Positions 51,929 to 61,530 of a stretch of DNA of 64,000 bases are shown one piece after another; within the stretch, counting starts at the first letter, position 1; each line of letters opens with the position of its first letter. The notes under the pieces are model-generated. The model was not told where the DNA came from, searched no databases, and saw only the letters and a list, made by a program, of their open reading frames with translations. The DNA lies in the NCBI GenBank assembly GCA_028293745.1, contig JAQGOF010000067.1, positions 34,406 through 98,405 on the forward strand, written 5' to 3'. Source of the stretch: Gammaproteobacteria bacterium (lineage in GTDB: Bacteria; Pseudomonadota; Gammaproteobacteria; Steroidobacterales; Steroidobacteraceae). The position numbers and the translations under genes are program-made.

Positions 51929-53059
51929 TTGGCGCGTATAGACGCGTTTCTGAAGCTTGGCACGCAGCAAGGCTGCTCCGACGTGCATTTGGCCGTGGGT
52001 GTGCCGCCAATGCTCAGAATGCATGGCGACCTGCTGCCCATCAAATTTCGCGATCTTCGCCAGGGCGAGCTCGAAGGCTATATCACCGAGATCCTCACCC
52101 GGTCGCAGGTCGATGTGCTGACCAAGGGCAATGACCTCGACTTCTCATACGTCTCCTCCGAGGGCGGCCGGTTCCGCGTCAACGTGTTCCGCAAGGAAAC
52201 GGGCATGGGCGCGACCTTCCGCTCCATCCCGCAGGAAGTGCCAACTCTCGAGAAGCTCGCACTGCCGCCCATCGTGACCAAGCTGTGTGATTTCCACCAG
52301 GGAATGATCCTGGTCACCGGCTCCACCGGGACTGGGAAGTCGACCACGCTGGCGGCGATGATCGACCATCTCAACCAGACCCGCCGACTCAACATCATCA
52401 GCCTGGAGGATCCCATCGAGTTCGTGCACCGGAGCAAGAACAGCCAGGTGATTCAGCGCGAGCTGGGAACGCACATTCCCAGTTTTGCGGAAGGGGTGCG
52501 CGCTGCGATGCGCGAAGACCCTGACGTGATCCTGGTTGGCGAGTTGCGCGATGCCGAAACGATCACGATGGCAATGACGGCGGCCGAAACCGGACACCTG
52601 GTTCTCGGGACGTTGCACACGACGAGCGCCGTAAAGACGATCGACCGCATCATCGATGCTCTGCCCGTTGAAGAACGCGAGCAGACCAAGAGCTTTCTTG
52701 CGCAGAGCCTGCTGGCTGTTGTCACCCAGGTGCTGGTGAAGACGATCGACGGGCGCGGCCGCAAGGCAATCTGCGAAGTGTTGATGATGACCAAGGCCAT
52801 CGCGAAGCTGATCCAGACGGAGCAGTCGCACCAGATTCCAACGCAGATGCAGATGGGGCGCGATCTGGGGATGTCGCTGCTGGACCAGTCGCTGTTTGCC
52901 GCACTCACTGCACGCGAGATCGATCCGGACGATGCGTACGTCTATGCCTCGGAAAAGAAGGGCTTCCAGAAGTACGTAACGGATACGAGCATGCTGCCGA
53001 AAGCGGATCTCACGGGCCCGAGTCCCGCCCAGAAACCAACCTCGCCGGCGTCCGCGTGA
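51929..53059 (+). CDS. PilT/PilU-family type IV pilus retraction ATPase (first copy)
   Basis: 376 aa from TTG 51929, GAGGG eight bases upstream; in-frame GTGs at 51896 and 51920 are alternatives. A cytosolic hexameric ATPase. The N-terminal domain starts ARIDAFLKLGTQQGCSDVHLAVG; then Walker A GSTGTGKSTT, Asp box LEDPIEFVH, Walker B VILVGELRDAET and His box HLVLGTLHT. The region matching the PilT AIRNLIRE motif reads AIAKLIQTE. The tail (DDAYVYASEKKGFQKYV) is longer than in PilT and more like PilU. It lies next to a second paralogue and the HEAT-kinase rather than the usual yggS/proC setting of pilTU. Confidence 0.9.
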   Translation: MARIDAFLKLGTQQGCSDVHLAVGVPPMLRMHGDLLPIKFRDLRQGELEGYITEILTRSQVDVLTKGNDLDFSYVSSEGGRFRVNVFRKETGMGATFRSIPQEVPTLEKLALPPIVTKLCDFHQGMILVTGSTGTGKSTTLAAMIDHLNQTRRLNIISLEDPIEFVHRSKNSQVIQRELGTHIPSFAEGVRAAMREDPDVILVGELRDAETITMAMTAAETGHLVLGTLHTTSAVKTIDRIIDALPVEEREQTKSFLAQSLLAVVTQVLVKTIDGRGRKAICEVLMMTKAIAKLIQTEQSHQIPTQMQMGRDLGMSLLDQSLFAALTAREIDPDDAYVYASEKKGFQKYVTDTSMLPKADLTGPSPAQKPTSPASA

Positions 53060-53068
53060 GCTGCAGGC

Positions 53069-54130
53069 ATGGCGGAAATTGATGCCTTTCTCACGGAGAT
53101 CCTGGAGCGGCGGGGCTCGGATCTGCACTTCATTGCCGGCGACCCGCCGCGGGTGCGGCTGTTCGGCGACCTGACCGCCCTCAGGCCGGACAAGCTTGCG
53201 CCGGAGTACGTCAAGCAGGCGCTGTACGAAATCATGCCCAAGCCGGCGGTCGATCGGTTTGAGGCGAAAGACGGCGCCGACTTTGCCTACACGTTTGCCG
53301 ACAAAGGCCGCTTCCGCGTAAATGTCATGCGGCAGCTGAACGGCATGGGTGGCGTCTTCCGCGCGATACCTTCCAAGGCCCTGTCGCTCGATGATTTGAA
53401 AATGCCGGAGGCCGTGCGGCAGATGTGCCGCGCGAACAACGGGCTCATCCTGGTGACCGGCAAGACGGGATCGGGAAAGTCCACCACCCTCGCAGCGATG
53501 ATCGACGACATCAACTCACGTGTTAAGGGGCACATCCTCACGATCGAGGACCCGATCGAATTCGTGCACCAGCGCAAGAGCTGTCTGATCAGCCAGCGCG
53601 AAATTGGCGTGCATAGCCCCAGCTTCGCGGCCGCGCTGCATTCCGCCTTGCGCGAAGATCCGGATGTCATCCTGGTCGGTGAGTTGCGCGACCTGGAAAC
53701 GATGAGCATTGCGGTCACCGCAGCCGAGATGGGTATCCTGGTCATGGGCACGCTGCATACGAACGGCGCTGCAGCGACCGTCGACCGGATGATCAACGTG
53801 TTTCCGTCCGACAAGCAGTCGCACGTCCGAACGATGCTGTCCACTTCGCTGCGTGGAGTGGTGTCGCAGCAGCTCCTGCAGCGAACCGACAAGCAGGGTC
53901 GCGTTGCAGCCCTGGAAATCCTCGTGAATACGACCGCTTCTCAGAACCTGATCCGCCAGGGCAAGCTCGACCAGCTCGAGAACGTCATGCAAGCCGGCGG
54001 CGCATTCGGAATGCGCGCCATGGATACCGCGATCCAACAGCTGCTGGACTCGCGCCAGGTCACGGGCAAAGAGGCGTACAAGAAGGCCATCAATAAGGCC
54101 AAATTCGAGCCTGTGAAGGATTCGGGCTAG
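53069..54130 (+). CDS. PilT-family type IV pilus retraction ATPase (second copy)
   Basis: 353 aa from ATG 53069, nine bases after the first copy. Same fold and order: AEIDAFLTEILERRGSDLHFIAG, Walker A GKTGSGKSTT, Asp box IEDPIEFVH, Walker B ILVGELRDLET, His box ILVMGTLHT and ASQNLIRQG in place of AIRNLIRE. It lacks the long C-terminal tail of the first copy. The pair most likely arose by tandem duplication and may work as PilT-PilU partners or control different machines. metG follows after 46 bases but appears to have its own promoter. Confidence 0.9.
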   Translation: MAEIDAFLTEILERRGSDLHFIAGDPPRVRLFGDLTALRPDKLAPEYVKQALYEIMPKPAVDRFEAKDGADFAYTFADKGRFRVNVMRQLNGMGGVFRAIPSKALSLDDLKMPEAVRQMCRANNGLILVTGKTGSGKSTTLAAMIDDINSRVKGHILTIEDPIEFVHQRKSCLISQREIGVHSPSFAAALHSALREDPDVILVGELRDLETMSIAVTAAEMGILVMGTLHTNGAAATVDRMINVFPSDKQSHVRTMLSTSLRGVVSQQLLQRTDKQGRVAALEILVNTTASQNLIRQGKLDQLENVMQAGGAFGMRAMDTAIQQLLDSRQVTGKEAYKKAINKAKFEPVKDSG

Positions 54131-54164
54131 CCCGCCGGGTGCTGGTGAAACGCCGGCACTGCTA

Positions 54165-54170
54165 TAGAAT
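54165..54170 (+). promoter_or_regulatory. metG -10 element predicting a leaderless mRNA
   Basis: TAGAAT (within CTATAGAAT) ends exactly six bases before the metG ATG at 54177, the same geometry as at purM and DUF2066. No properly spaced Shine-Dalgarno sequence is present (the only GAG is two bases before the ATG). No strong -35 is seen. Confidence 0.4.
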
Positions 54171-54176
54171 CGAGTG

Positions 54177-56342
<2,166 letters not shown>

Positions 56343-56367
56343 GCCATGTGGCGGCAGAAGGCCATGG

Positions 56368-56430
56368 GCCGTGCCGCTGCTGACGGACGCCGTGCCGCTG
56401 CTGACGGGCGCCGTGCCGCTGCTGACGGAC
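56368..56430. repeat. Three 21-base tandem repeats between metG and rnfB
   Basis: Units GCCGTGCCGCTGCTGACGGAC at 56368-56388, 56389-56409 (one base different, GGGC) and 56410-56430, followed by a decayed fourth copy. The spacer 56343-56490 has no other feature; minus-strand ORFs here (RQQRHGA repeats) are products of the repeat and not genes. Confidence 0.9.
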
Positions 56431-56490
56431 GCTGCGCCGCCCGCGACGGAGGCGGTGCGCTGACGACGGCACGTTGCTGCTCCTGACATC

Positions 56491-57081
56491 ATGGCACTCG
56501 CCGACGACATCGACGCCCTCCTCCCGCAGACGCAGTGCACGCGCTGTGGCTACGATGGCTGTCGCCCCTATTCGGCGGCGATGGCCAGCGGTCAAGCGCA
56601 GATCAACCAGTGCCCGCCAGGCGGGAGCGCGACTATCACTTCACTCGCCCGTCTGCTTCAGCGGGAGACGCTTCCGCTCAATCCCGCCAATGGTGTCGAG
56701 GGACCGGCGTTGGTTGCCGTCGTTGACGAAGATCGCTGTATTGGATGCGTCAAATGCCTCCCGCCATGCCCCGTCGATGCGATCGTTGGTGCCCGGCGGC
56801 AAACACATACAGTGATCGCGGATGTCTGTACAGGATGTGAGCTGTGCGTTGCGCCATGCCCAGTTGACTGCATAACGATGGTGCCGCGGGTATCGGAGTC
56901 GCGCGATCCAACCCCCGAGCTCAATCGGGCGCGTTACTACGCGCACACGGCTCGCCTTACGCGACGCGCTGAGGCGCAAACCGCGTTGCTTGCTGCACGC
57001 AAGCAGGCCGCAGGTGAGGTGTCAACGGCGTCATCCGCGAGTCACCAAGCGCGGTCAGCACTCACGGGAGAGGCTTCATGA
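56491..57081 (+). CDS. RnfB-type ferredoxin without membrane anchor
   Basis: 196 aa. Starts directly with an Fe-S domain ([22 protein letters not shown]...NQCPPGG), then two 4Fe-4S ferredoxin motifs ([37 protein letters not shown]). The N-terminal transmembrane helix of Rnf-complex RnfB is missing, so this is a soluble electron carrier related to RnfB/RsxB. The C-terminal 60 residues are Ala/Arg-rich. Its stop overlaps the nth start (ATGA). Coupling to Nth, itself an Fe-S enzyme, is conserved, but the functional link is not known. Confidence 0.9.
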   Translation: MALADDIDALLPQTQCTRCGYDGCRPYSAAMASGQAQINQCPPGGSATITSLARLLQRETLPLNPANGVEGPALVAVVDEDRCIGCVKCLPPCPVDAIVGARRQTHTVIADVCTGCELCVAPCPVDCITMVPRVSESRDPTPELNRARYYAHTARLTRRAEAQTALLAARKQAAGEVSTASSASHQARSALTGEAS

Positions 57082-57866
57082 ACCCCGCTCGCCGGCGCGC
57101 CATTTTTCGGCGGCTTCAGGCTGCAAATCCCAGCCCTACTACCGAGCTGCTCCACGAGACGCCATTCGAGCTTCTCGTGGCGGTGATGCTATCGGCACAT
57201 ACGACGGACAAGAGCGTCAACGCCGCGAGCCGGAAGTTATTTCCGGTCGCGAACACTCCAGCTGCGATTGCGAAGCTTGGGATCGAGGGAGTGAAGCCGT
57301 ACCTCAAGACCGTGGGCCTTTACAACACGAAGGCCAAGAACCTCATTGGGCTCGCCCAGCAGATCGTCGAGCAACACGGTGGGGAGGTGCCCGACAGCCG
57401 CGAGGCGCTGGAAGCATTGCCGGGAGTCGGCCGCAAAACGGCAAGCATCATTCTCAACATGGTGTTCGGCCAGACCGAAGTTGCGGTCGACACGCACATC
57501 TTCCGCGTTGCCAATCGCACAGGACTGGCGCCGGGCAAAACGCCGCGCGCTGTCGAGGACGAACTCGTAGCGACCACTCCGAAGGAATACATGAAGGACG
57601 CCCACCATTGGCTCCTTCTGCATGGGCGTTATGTGTGCGTCGCGCGCGTTCCTGCGTGCCCGAAATGCATCATCGCGGACCTCTGCGAGTATCCCAACAA
57701 GACGCCCCCCAAGGCCCTGGACAAGTCTGACGCGCCCGTGGTGCGCAAGGTTGGCCCTCGGCCCCCGGCTGACGCGAAAGCGGCGTCGGGCGCGAAGGCG
57801 GCGCATGACGCTCGCCGTCCGACAAACCGCAAGCGCAAGCGCGCCGGCGTTGGCAAGCTGATCTGA
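57078..57866 (+). CDS. nth: Endonuclease III
   Basis: 262 aa. A DNA glycosylase/AP lyase for oxidised pyrimidines. The helix-hairpin-helix LPGVGRKTA contains the catalytic Lys, the catalytic Asp is in [11 protein letters not shown], and the Fe-S loop [17 protein letters not shown] has the standard C-x6-C-x2-C-x5-C spacing. About 50 extra residues at the C-terminus, Lys/Arg/Ala-rich ([15 protein letters not shown]), exceed the usual length of about 211 and could add DNA affinity. Coupled to rnfB. Confidence 0.95.
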   Translation: MNPARRRAIFRRLQAANPSPTTELLHETPFELLVAVMLSAHTTDKSVNAASRKLFPVANTPAAIAKLGIEGVKPYLKTVGLYNTKAKNLIGLAQQIVEQHGGEVPDSREALEALPGVGRKTASIILNMVFGQTEVAVDTHIFRVANRTGLAPGKTPRAVEDELVATTPKEYMKDAHHWLLLHGRYVCVARVPACPKCIIADLCEYPNKTPPKALDKSDAPVVRKVGPRPPADAKAASGAKAAHDARRPTNRKRKRAGVGKLI

Positions 57867-57869
57867 CAC

Positions 57870-58301
57870 ATGGCCGTCTTCGCCGGACAGAATCGCGATC
57901 AGTTGCGTCGCATGTATCTGGACACATGGCGCAAATTCACCGCGCGCGTTCCGCTGGAGCCACTCGAAGCCCAGGTCGCCGCTGTCATCGCGGAACACGC
58001 GGAGTATGTGCAATGGCTGGAATCCGGCGAAGAGGCCCTTGCGGCCGAGTTCACACCTGAAAGCGGCCGGCAAAATCCGTTCTTGCACATGGGCTTACAT
58101 CTCGCGATCCGCGAGCAGGTCGCGACCAATCGGCCGCAGGGTATAGCGAGCATCCACGACACCTTGTCGAAGCGCTTGGGCGACGCGCACGCTGCTGAAC
58201 ATGCAATGCTCGAACCACTTGCCGAGACTCTTTGGGAAGCGCAGCGTAACGGCCGCGCGCCGAACGAACAGGCGTACCTGGAGAAGCTGCGCAAGCTGTG
58301 A
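57870..58301 (+). CDS. DUF1841 family protein
   Basis: 143 aa, three bases after nth. DUF1841 pattern: RDQLRRMYLDTWRKF, HAEYVQWLESGEEALAAEFTPESGRQNPFLHMGLHLAIREQV. A small cytosolic, mostly helical protein with conserved His and Asp/Glu residues, found next to nth in many Beta- and Gammaproteobacteria. Function unknown. It is probably the last gene of the rnfB-nth unit, followed by a strong palindrome. Confidence 0.88.
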   Translation: MAVFAGQNRDQLRRMYLDTWRKFTARVPLEPLEAQVAAVIAEHAEYVQWLESGEEALAAEFTPESGRQNPFLHMGLHLAIREQVATNRPQGIASIHDTLSKRLGDAHAAEHAMLEPLAETLWEAQRNGRAPNEQAYLEKLRKL

Positions 58302-58331
58302 ACGCGCGGTACTTCGGCGCTGAACCCAGGG

Positions 58332-58351
58332 GTGCGCCGCATGCGGCGCAC
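58332..58351. terminator. Perfect 20-base palindrome after DUF1841
   Basis: GTGCGCCGCA-TGCGGCGCAC is perfectly self-complementary. It lies 31 bases after the DUF1841 stop and 72 before the dsbA-like start. No T-tract follows; it could be a terminator stem or a regulator site. Confidence 0.4.
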
Positions 58352-58387
58352 GGGCGGCTCGCGAGAGACGCCCCGGATCGACAGTGA

Positions 58388-58402
58388 GCAGGCAACGCCT
58401 GC
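58388..58402 (+). promoter_or_regulatory. Leader hairpin before the dsbA-like gene
   Basis: GCAGGC-AAC-GCCTGC, six-base arms, ends a few bases before the AAAGGGA ribosome site of the next gene. Confidence 0.3.
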
Positions 58403-58422
58403 GTAAAGGGAGAATTCGCAGG

Positions 58423-59118
58423 ATGAGAAGACACGTCACTTTGGCAGCGCTGCTGGCGCTGATCACCTCACTCGCGCACGCGCAAAACTGGACCGAAGGG
58501 ACAAATTACTTTCCCGTCATTCCGGCGCAACACACCAACGTACCCGCCGGGAAAATAGAAGTCGCGGAGATATTTTCGTACGCTTGCCCGTACTGCGCGC
58601 AGTTCAACCCGCTGATGCAACAGTTGGGAAAGTCCCTCCCGGGAAACGCGCAACTGGTCTTCGTTCCAGCCTCATTCAATCCATCCGAGGACTGGCCGAT
58701 GTTCCAACGCGCCACCTGCACGGCACAGGCGCTGGGCATTCTCGACAAGACGCATGACGCGATGTTCGATGCTGTCTGGAAGACGGGCGAACTCGCTATC
58801 AGCGATCCTAAAACGCACGTCTTGAGAAATCCTCTCCCAACAATCGAAGATGCTGCGCGGTACTACAACCGGATCAGCGGTATCGCGGTCGATCAGTTCC
58901 TGGCTGCATCGAAGTCATTTTCGGTGGATGCGGCGATGCGCCACGCTGACGCGCTGATACTGGCGTACCACATTGACGGCACACCGAGTTTGATTGTGAA
59001 CGGCAAATACCGCATCACCGGGCAATCGGCCGGCGGAATGCAGCAGATGATCGAGCTTGCGAAGTGGCTCGTGGCGAAGGAGTCGCAGCCCGGGCACAGC
59101 GCTTCGGCCCGGCCCTAG
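58423..59118 (+). CDS. Thiol:disulfide interchange protein, DsbA-like
   Basis: 231 aa from ATG 58423 (GGGAGA upstream); the track start at 58384 is a GTG inside the leader. Signal peptide MRRHVTLAALLALITSLAHA. The thioredoxin fold with inserted helical domain has the active site SYACPYCAQFNP (CPYC) and the cis-Pro loop DGTPSLIVNGKYRI. It introduces disulfides into periplasmic proteins. CPYC differs from E. coli CPHC but is common in the DsbA2/DsbL-like branch. It converges with lpd 69 bases away. Confidence 0.92.
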   Translation: MRRHVTLAALLALITSLAHAQNWTEGTNYFPVIPAQHTNVPAGKIEVAEIFSYACPYCAQFNPLMQQLGKSLPGNAQLVFVPASFNPSEDWPMFQRATCTAQALGILDKTHDAMFDAVWKTGELAISDPKTHVLRNPLPTIEDAARYYNRISGIAVDQFLAASKSFSVDAAMRHADALILAYHIDGTPSLIVNGKYRITGQSAGGMQQMIELAKWLVAKESQPGHSASARP

Positions 59119-59187
59119 CGGTTGCGCCCAGCCTTAGCGGCTCGGCCCGCCTTGCGACTCGGCCGGCCTCAGCGCATCGGCCCGCCC

Positions 59188-61530
59188 CTACCGCTTCGGA
59201 ATGTAAAGGTCCGTCAGCGTCCCTTCGAATGCATCGGCCGCGCCTGCCACTGTCTCCGACAGAGTCGGATGCGGATGGATCGTCAGCCCGACATCAGCGG
59301 CGTCGCATCCGGTCTCGATGGCCAGCGCGATCTCACTGATCAAGTCACCCGCGTTCGTACCAACGATGCCACCGCCCAGCACGCGGTGCGTCTCGGGGTC
59401 AAACAGGAGCTTCGTGAAGCCCTCTTCCCTTCCCAGCGAGAGCGAGCGGCCGTTGGCCACCCACGGGAATGCGCCCTTCTTGTACGGAATGTTCTTGGCT
59501 TTTGCTTCCGTCTCCGTCAGGCCGACCCAGGCGATTTCCGGATCGGTGTAAGCGACTGACGGAATCACACGCGCATCGAATGCGCTCTTGTGACCCGCAG
59601 CAACTTCGGCAGCAACTTTGGCCTCGTGCATGGCCTTGTGCGCCAGCATCGGCGGAGCCGCAACGTCGCCAATGGCGAAAATATGCGGCACGTTGGTCCG
59701 CATCTGCTTGTCGACAGGTATGTAGCCGCGATCCGATACAGTAACACCGGCATTTTCGGCGCTGAGCGTCTTGCCGTTAGGCACACGACCCACTGCCACC
59801 AATATCCGGTCGTAGATCTGAGGTTCGGGGGCTTTTTCACCCTCGAATGTTACGCGCAGCCCCTCGAGCAGCGGTTCGACGCGTGTCACTTTGGTGCCCG
59901 TGAGAATCTGCTGGTACCGCGCCTTGATCCTTTTTTCCAGGGGGCGTACCAAGTCCAGGTCCGTGCCTGGCATCAAGTGCGGAGTCAGTTCCACGACACT
60001 CACGCGACTTCCCAGAGCGTCATAAACACACGCCATCTCGAGGCCGATGATGCCTCCACCGATGACGAGCATTCCTCCGGAGAATTCGGGAAGCTCCAGC
60101 GCGTCCGTCGAATCCATGACGCGCTGGTCTGTTGGCAAGCCAGGTAGTTTGACGGCCTCGGAACCTGCGGCAATGATGCAGTAGTCGAAACGGATTCGTT
60201 CCGAACCGCTGCTGCCCATCACCTCGATCACGTTCGGGCTCACAAATCGACCCACACCCTGCACGACATCGACCTTGCGCTGCTTGGCGAGCATCTGCAG
60301 GCCGCCGGTCAGCTTTTTGACCACGGAACCTTTCCAGTTCCGCAGCTTGTCCATATCGATCGCAGGCGCACCAAATGCGATGCCATGGGCTCCCATGGCC
60401 TCGGCGTCCTCGATCACCTTCGCGGCATGCAGGAGGGCCTTCGAGGGAATGCAGCCAACATTCAGGCAAACGCCGCCGAGCACCGGCCAGCGTTCGACCA
60501 ACGTCACTTGCATGCCGAGATCGGCTGCACGGAACGCCGCCGTATATCCACCGGGTCCCGAACCCAACACAAGGAGTTGAGTGGATCGATTGAATTCAAT
60601 TTCCGCGCGATCGCGGCGTCCAAGGTCAGGGATCGGCATACGAACGGTGTCGCCACCGCCGTCGGACCGGGCACTGGCGCCGGCGTCAGAACGGGCATTG
60701 GAGCCGCCGACATCGGACCGGGCACCGGTGCCCGCAACGCCGGTGTTAGAGCGCGCATTGGAGCCACTGTTGGCGTCCGCTTTGGCCGCCGCTCCTACTG
60801 TCGGTGCCGCTACCGGCGCTGCTGCTCCCCCCGCCCCTGCCACTGCTTTACCCAACGCGGCCTGACTTCCCGGGCTGCCCAGCGCTGCTGCACCTTGCGC
60901 GGCACCCAATGACAGGACTGGCTGGGTAACCGTTCGCTCAAGCTCGTCAGCGTCGAAGGCGGCGCTGAATTCCGCGTCCGCGTCCGCCGTGGCGGTGGCC
61001 CCACTGCCGCTAGCGCCGCTTGCACCACTGGCACTGGTCGCTTTTGCACCGCTCAACGCGGCACCGGATCCAACCCCTACGCCAGCGCCCGTGCCAGGAC
61101 CAGCCCCACTGCCGGGACCAGCGCCGGCGCCAACCGCATTGGCCGCGCCACGACCAGCGCCTGCGCCAACCGCATTGCCTGCGCCAGCCGCCGTGCCTGC
61201 GCCACCCGGCGTGCCAGAACCAGCGCCCGCGCCGGCACCAACCTCGGTGGCAGAACCAGCCCCAGCCCCGGGACTCGCCTCAGCTGCCTGCGAGTTAGTC
61301 TCAAGCCGCGCAATCACCGTACCCTTCGACACCTTGTCGCCGGGCTTCAGAAGCACCTCGGAGACGGTACCCGCCGAAGTGGCCGGTACGTCCATCGATG
61401 CTTTGTCGGTCTCGAGCGTGACGAGCGGCGCGTCCACGTCGATGGCGTCCCCCCGTTTTACCAACACGTCGACAACCAGGATATCGACGAAGTTGCCGAT
61501 GTCAGGAACAACCAAATCTACGCGGCTCAC
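59188..61530 (-). CDS. lpdA: Dihydrolipoyl dehydrogenase (E3) with N-terminal lipoyl domain
   Basis: 780 aa. It reoxidises the lipoyl groups of pyruvate dehydrogenase with NAD+. An N-terminal lipoyl domain (1-78, Lys43 in ETDKASMDVP) is joined by a Gly/Ala/Ser/Thr-rich linker (about 82-310) to the flavoprotein: GSGPGGYTAAF, redox disulfide Cys355/Cys360 (GGVCLNVGCIPSKALL), NAD motif VIGGGIIGLEMA, and the HPHPTLSE His-Glu pair at the dimer interface. E3 with a lipoyl domain is known in Neisseria and relatives, but the roughly 230-residue linker is unusually long. The start overlaps the aceF stop by four bases. Confidence 0.95.
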   Translation of the reverse strand: MSRVDLVVPDIGNFVDILVVDVLVKRGDAIDVDAPLVTLETDKASMDVPATSAGTVSEVLLKPGDKVSKGTVIARLETNSQAAEASPGAGAGSATEVGAGAGAGSGTPGGAGTAAGAGNAVGAGAGRGAANAVGAGAGPGSGAGPGTGAGVGVGSGAALSGAKATSASGASGASGSGATATADADAEFSAAFDADELERTVTQPVLSLGAAQGAAALGSPGSQAALGKAVAGAGGAAAPVAAPTVGAAAKADANSGSNARSNTGVAGTGARSDVGGSNARSDAGASARSDGGGDTVRMPIPDLGRRDRAEIEFNRSTQLLVLGSGPGGYTAAFRAADLGMQVTLVERWPVLGGVCLNVGCIPSKALLHAAKVIEDAEAMGAHGIAFGAPAIDMDKLRNWKGSVVKKLTGGLQMLAKQRKVDVVQGVGRFVSPNVIEVMGSSGSERIRFDYCIIAAGSEAVKLPGLPTDQRVMDSTDALELPEFSGGMLVIGGGIIGLEMACVYDALGSRVSVVELTPHLMPGTDLDLVRPLEKRIKARYQQILTGTKVTRVEPLLEGLRVTFEGEKAPEPQIYDRILVAVGRVPNGKTLSAENAGVTVSDRGYIPVDKQMRTNVPHIFAIGDVAAPPMLAHKAMHEAKVAAEVAAGHKSAFDARVIPSVAYTDPEIAWVGLTETEAKAKNIPYKKGAFPWVANGRSLSLGREEGFTKLLFDPETHRVLGGGIVGTNAGDLISEIALAIETGCDAADVGLTIHPHPTLSETVAGAADAFEGTLTDLYIPKR

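Noticed and set aside
60651-61298. GC-rich repetitive DNA in lpdA as a possible mobile or repeat element
   Set aside because: It stays in frame, encodes a Gly/Ala/Ser linker between two intact domains, and has no element ends.
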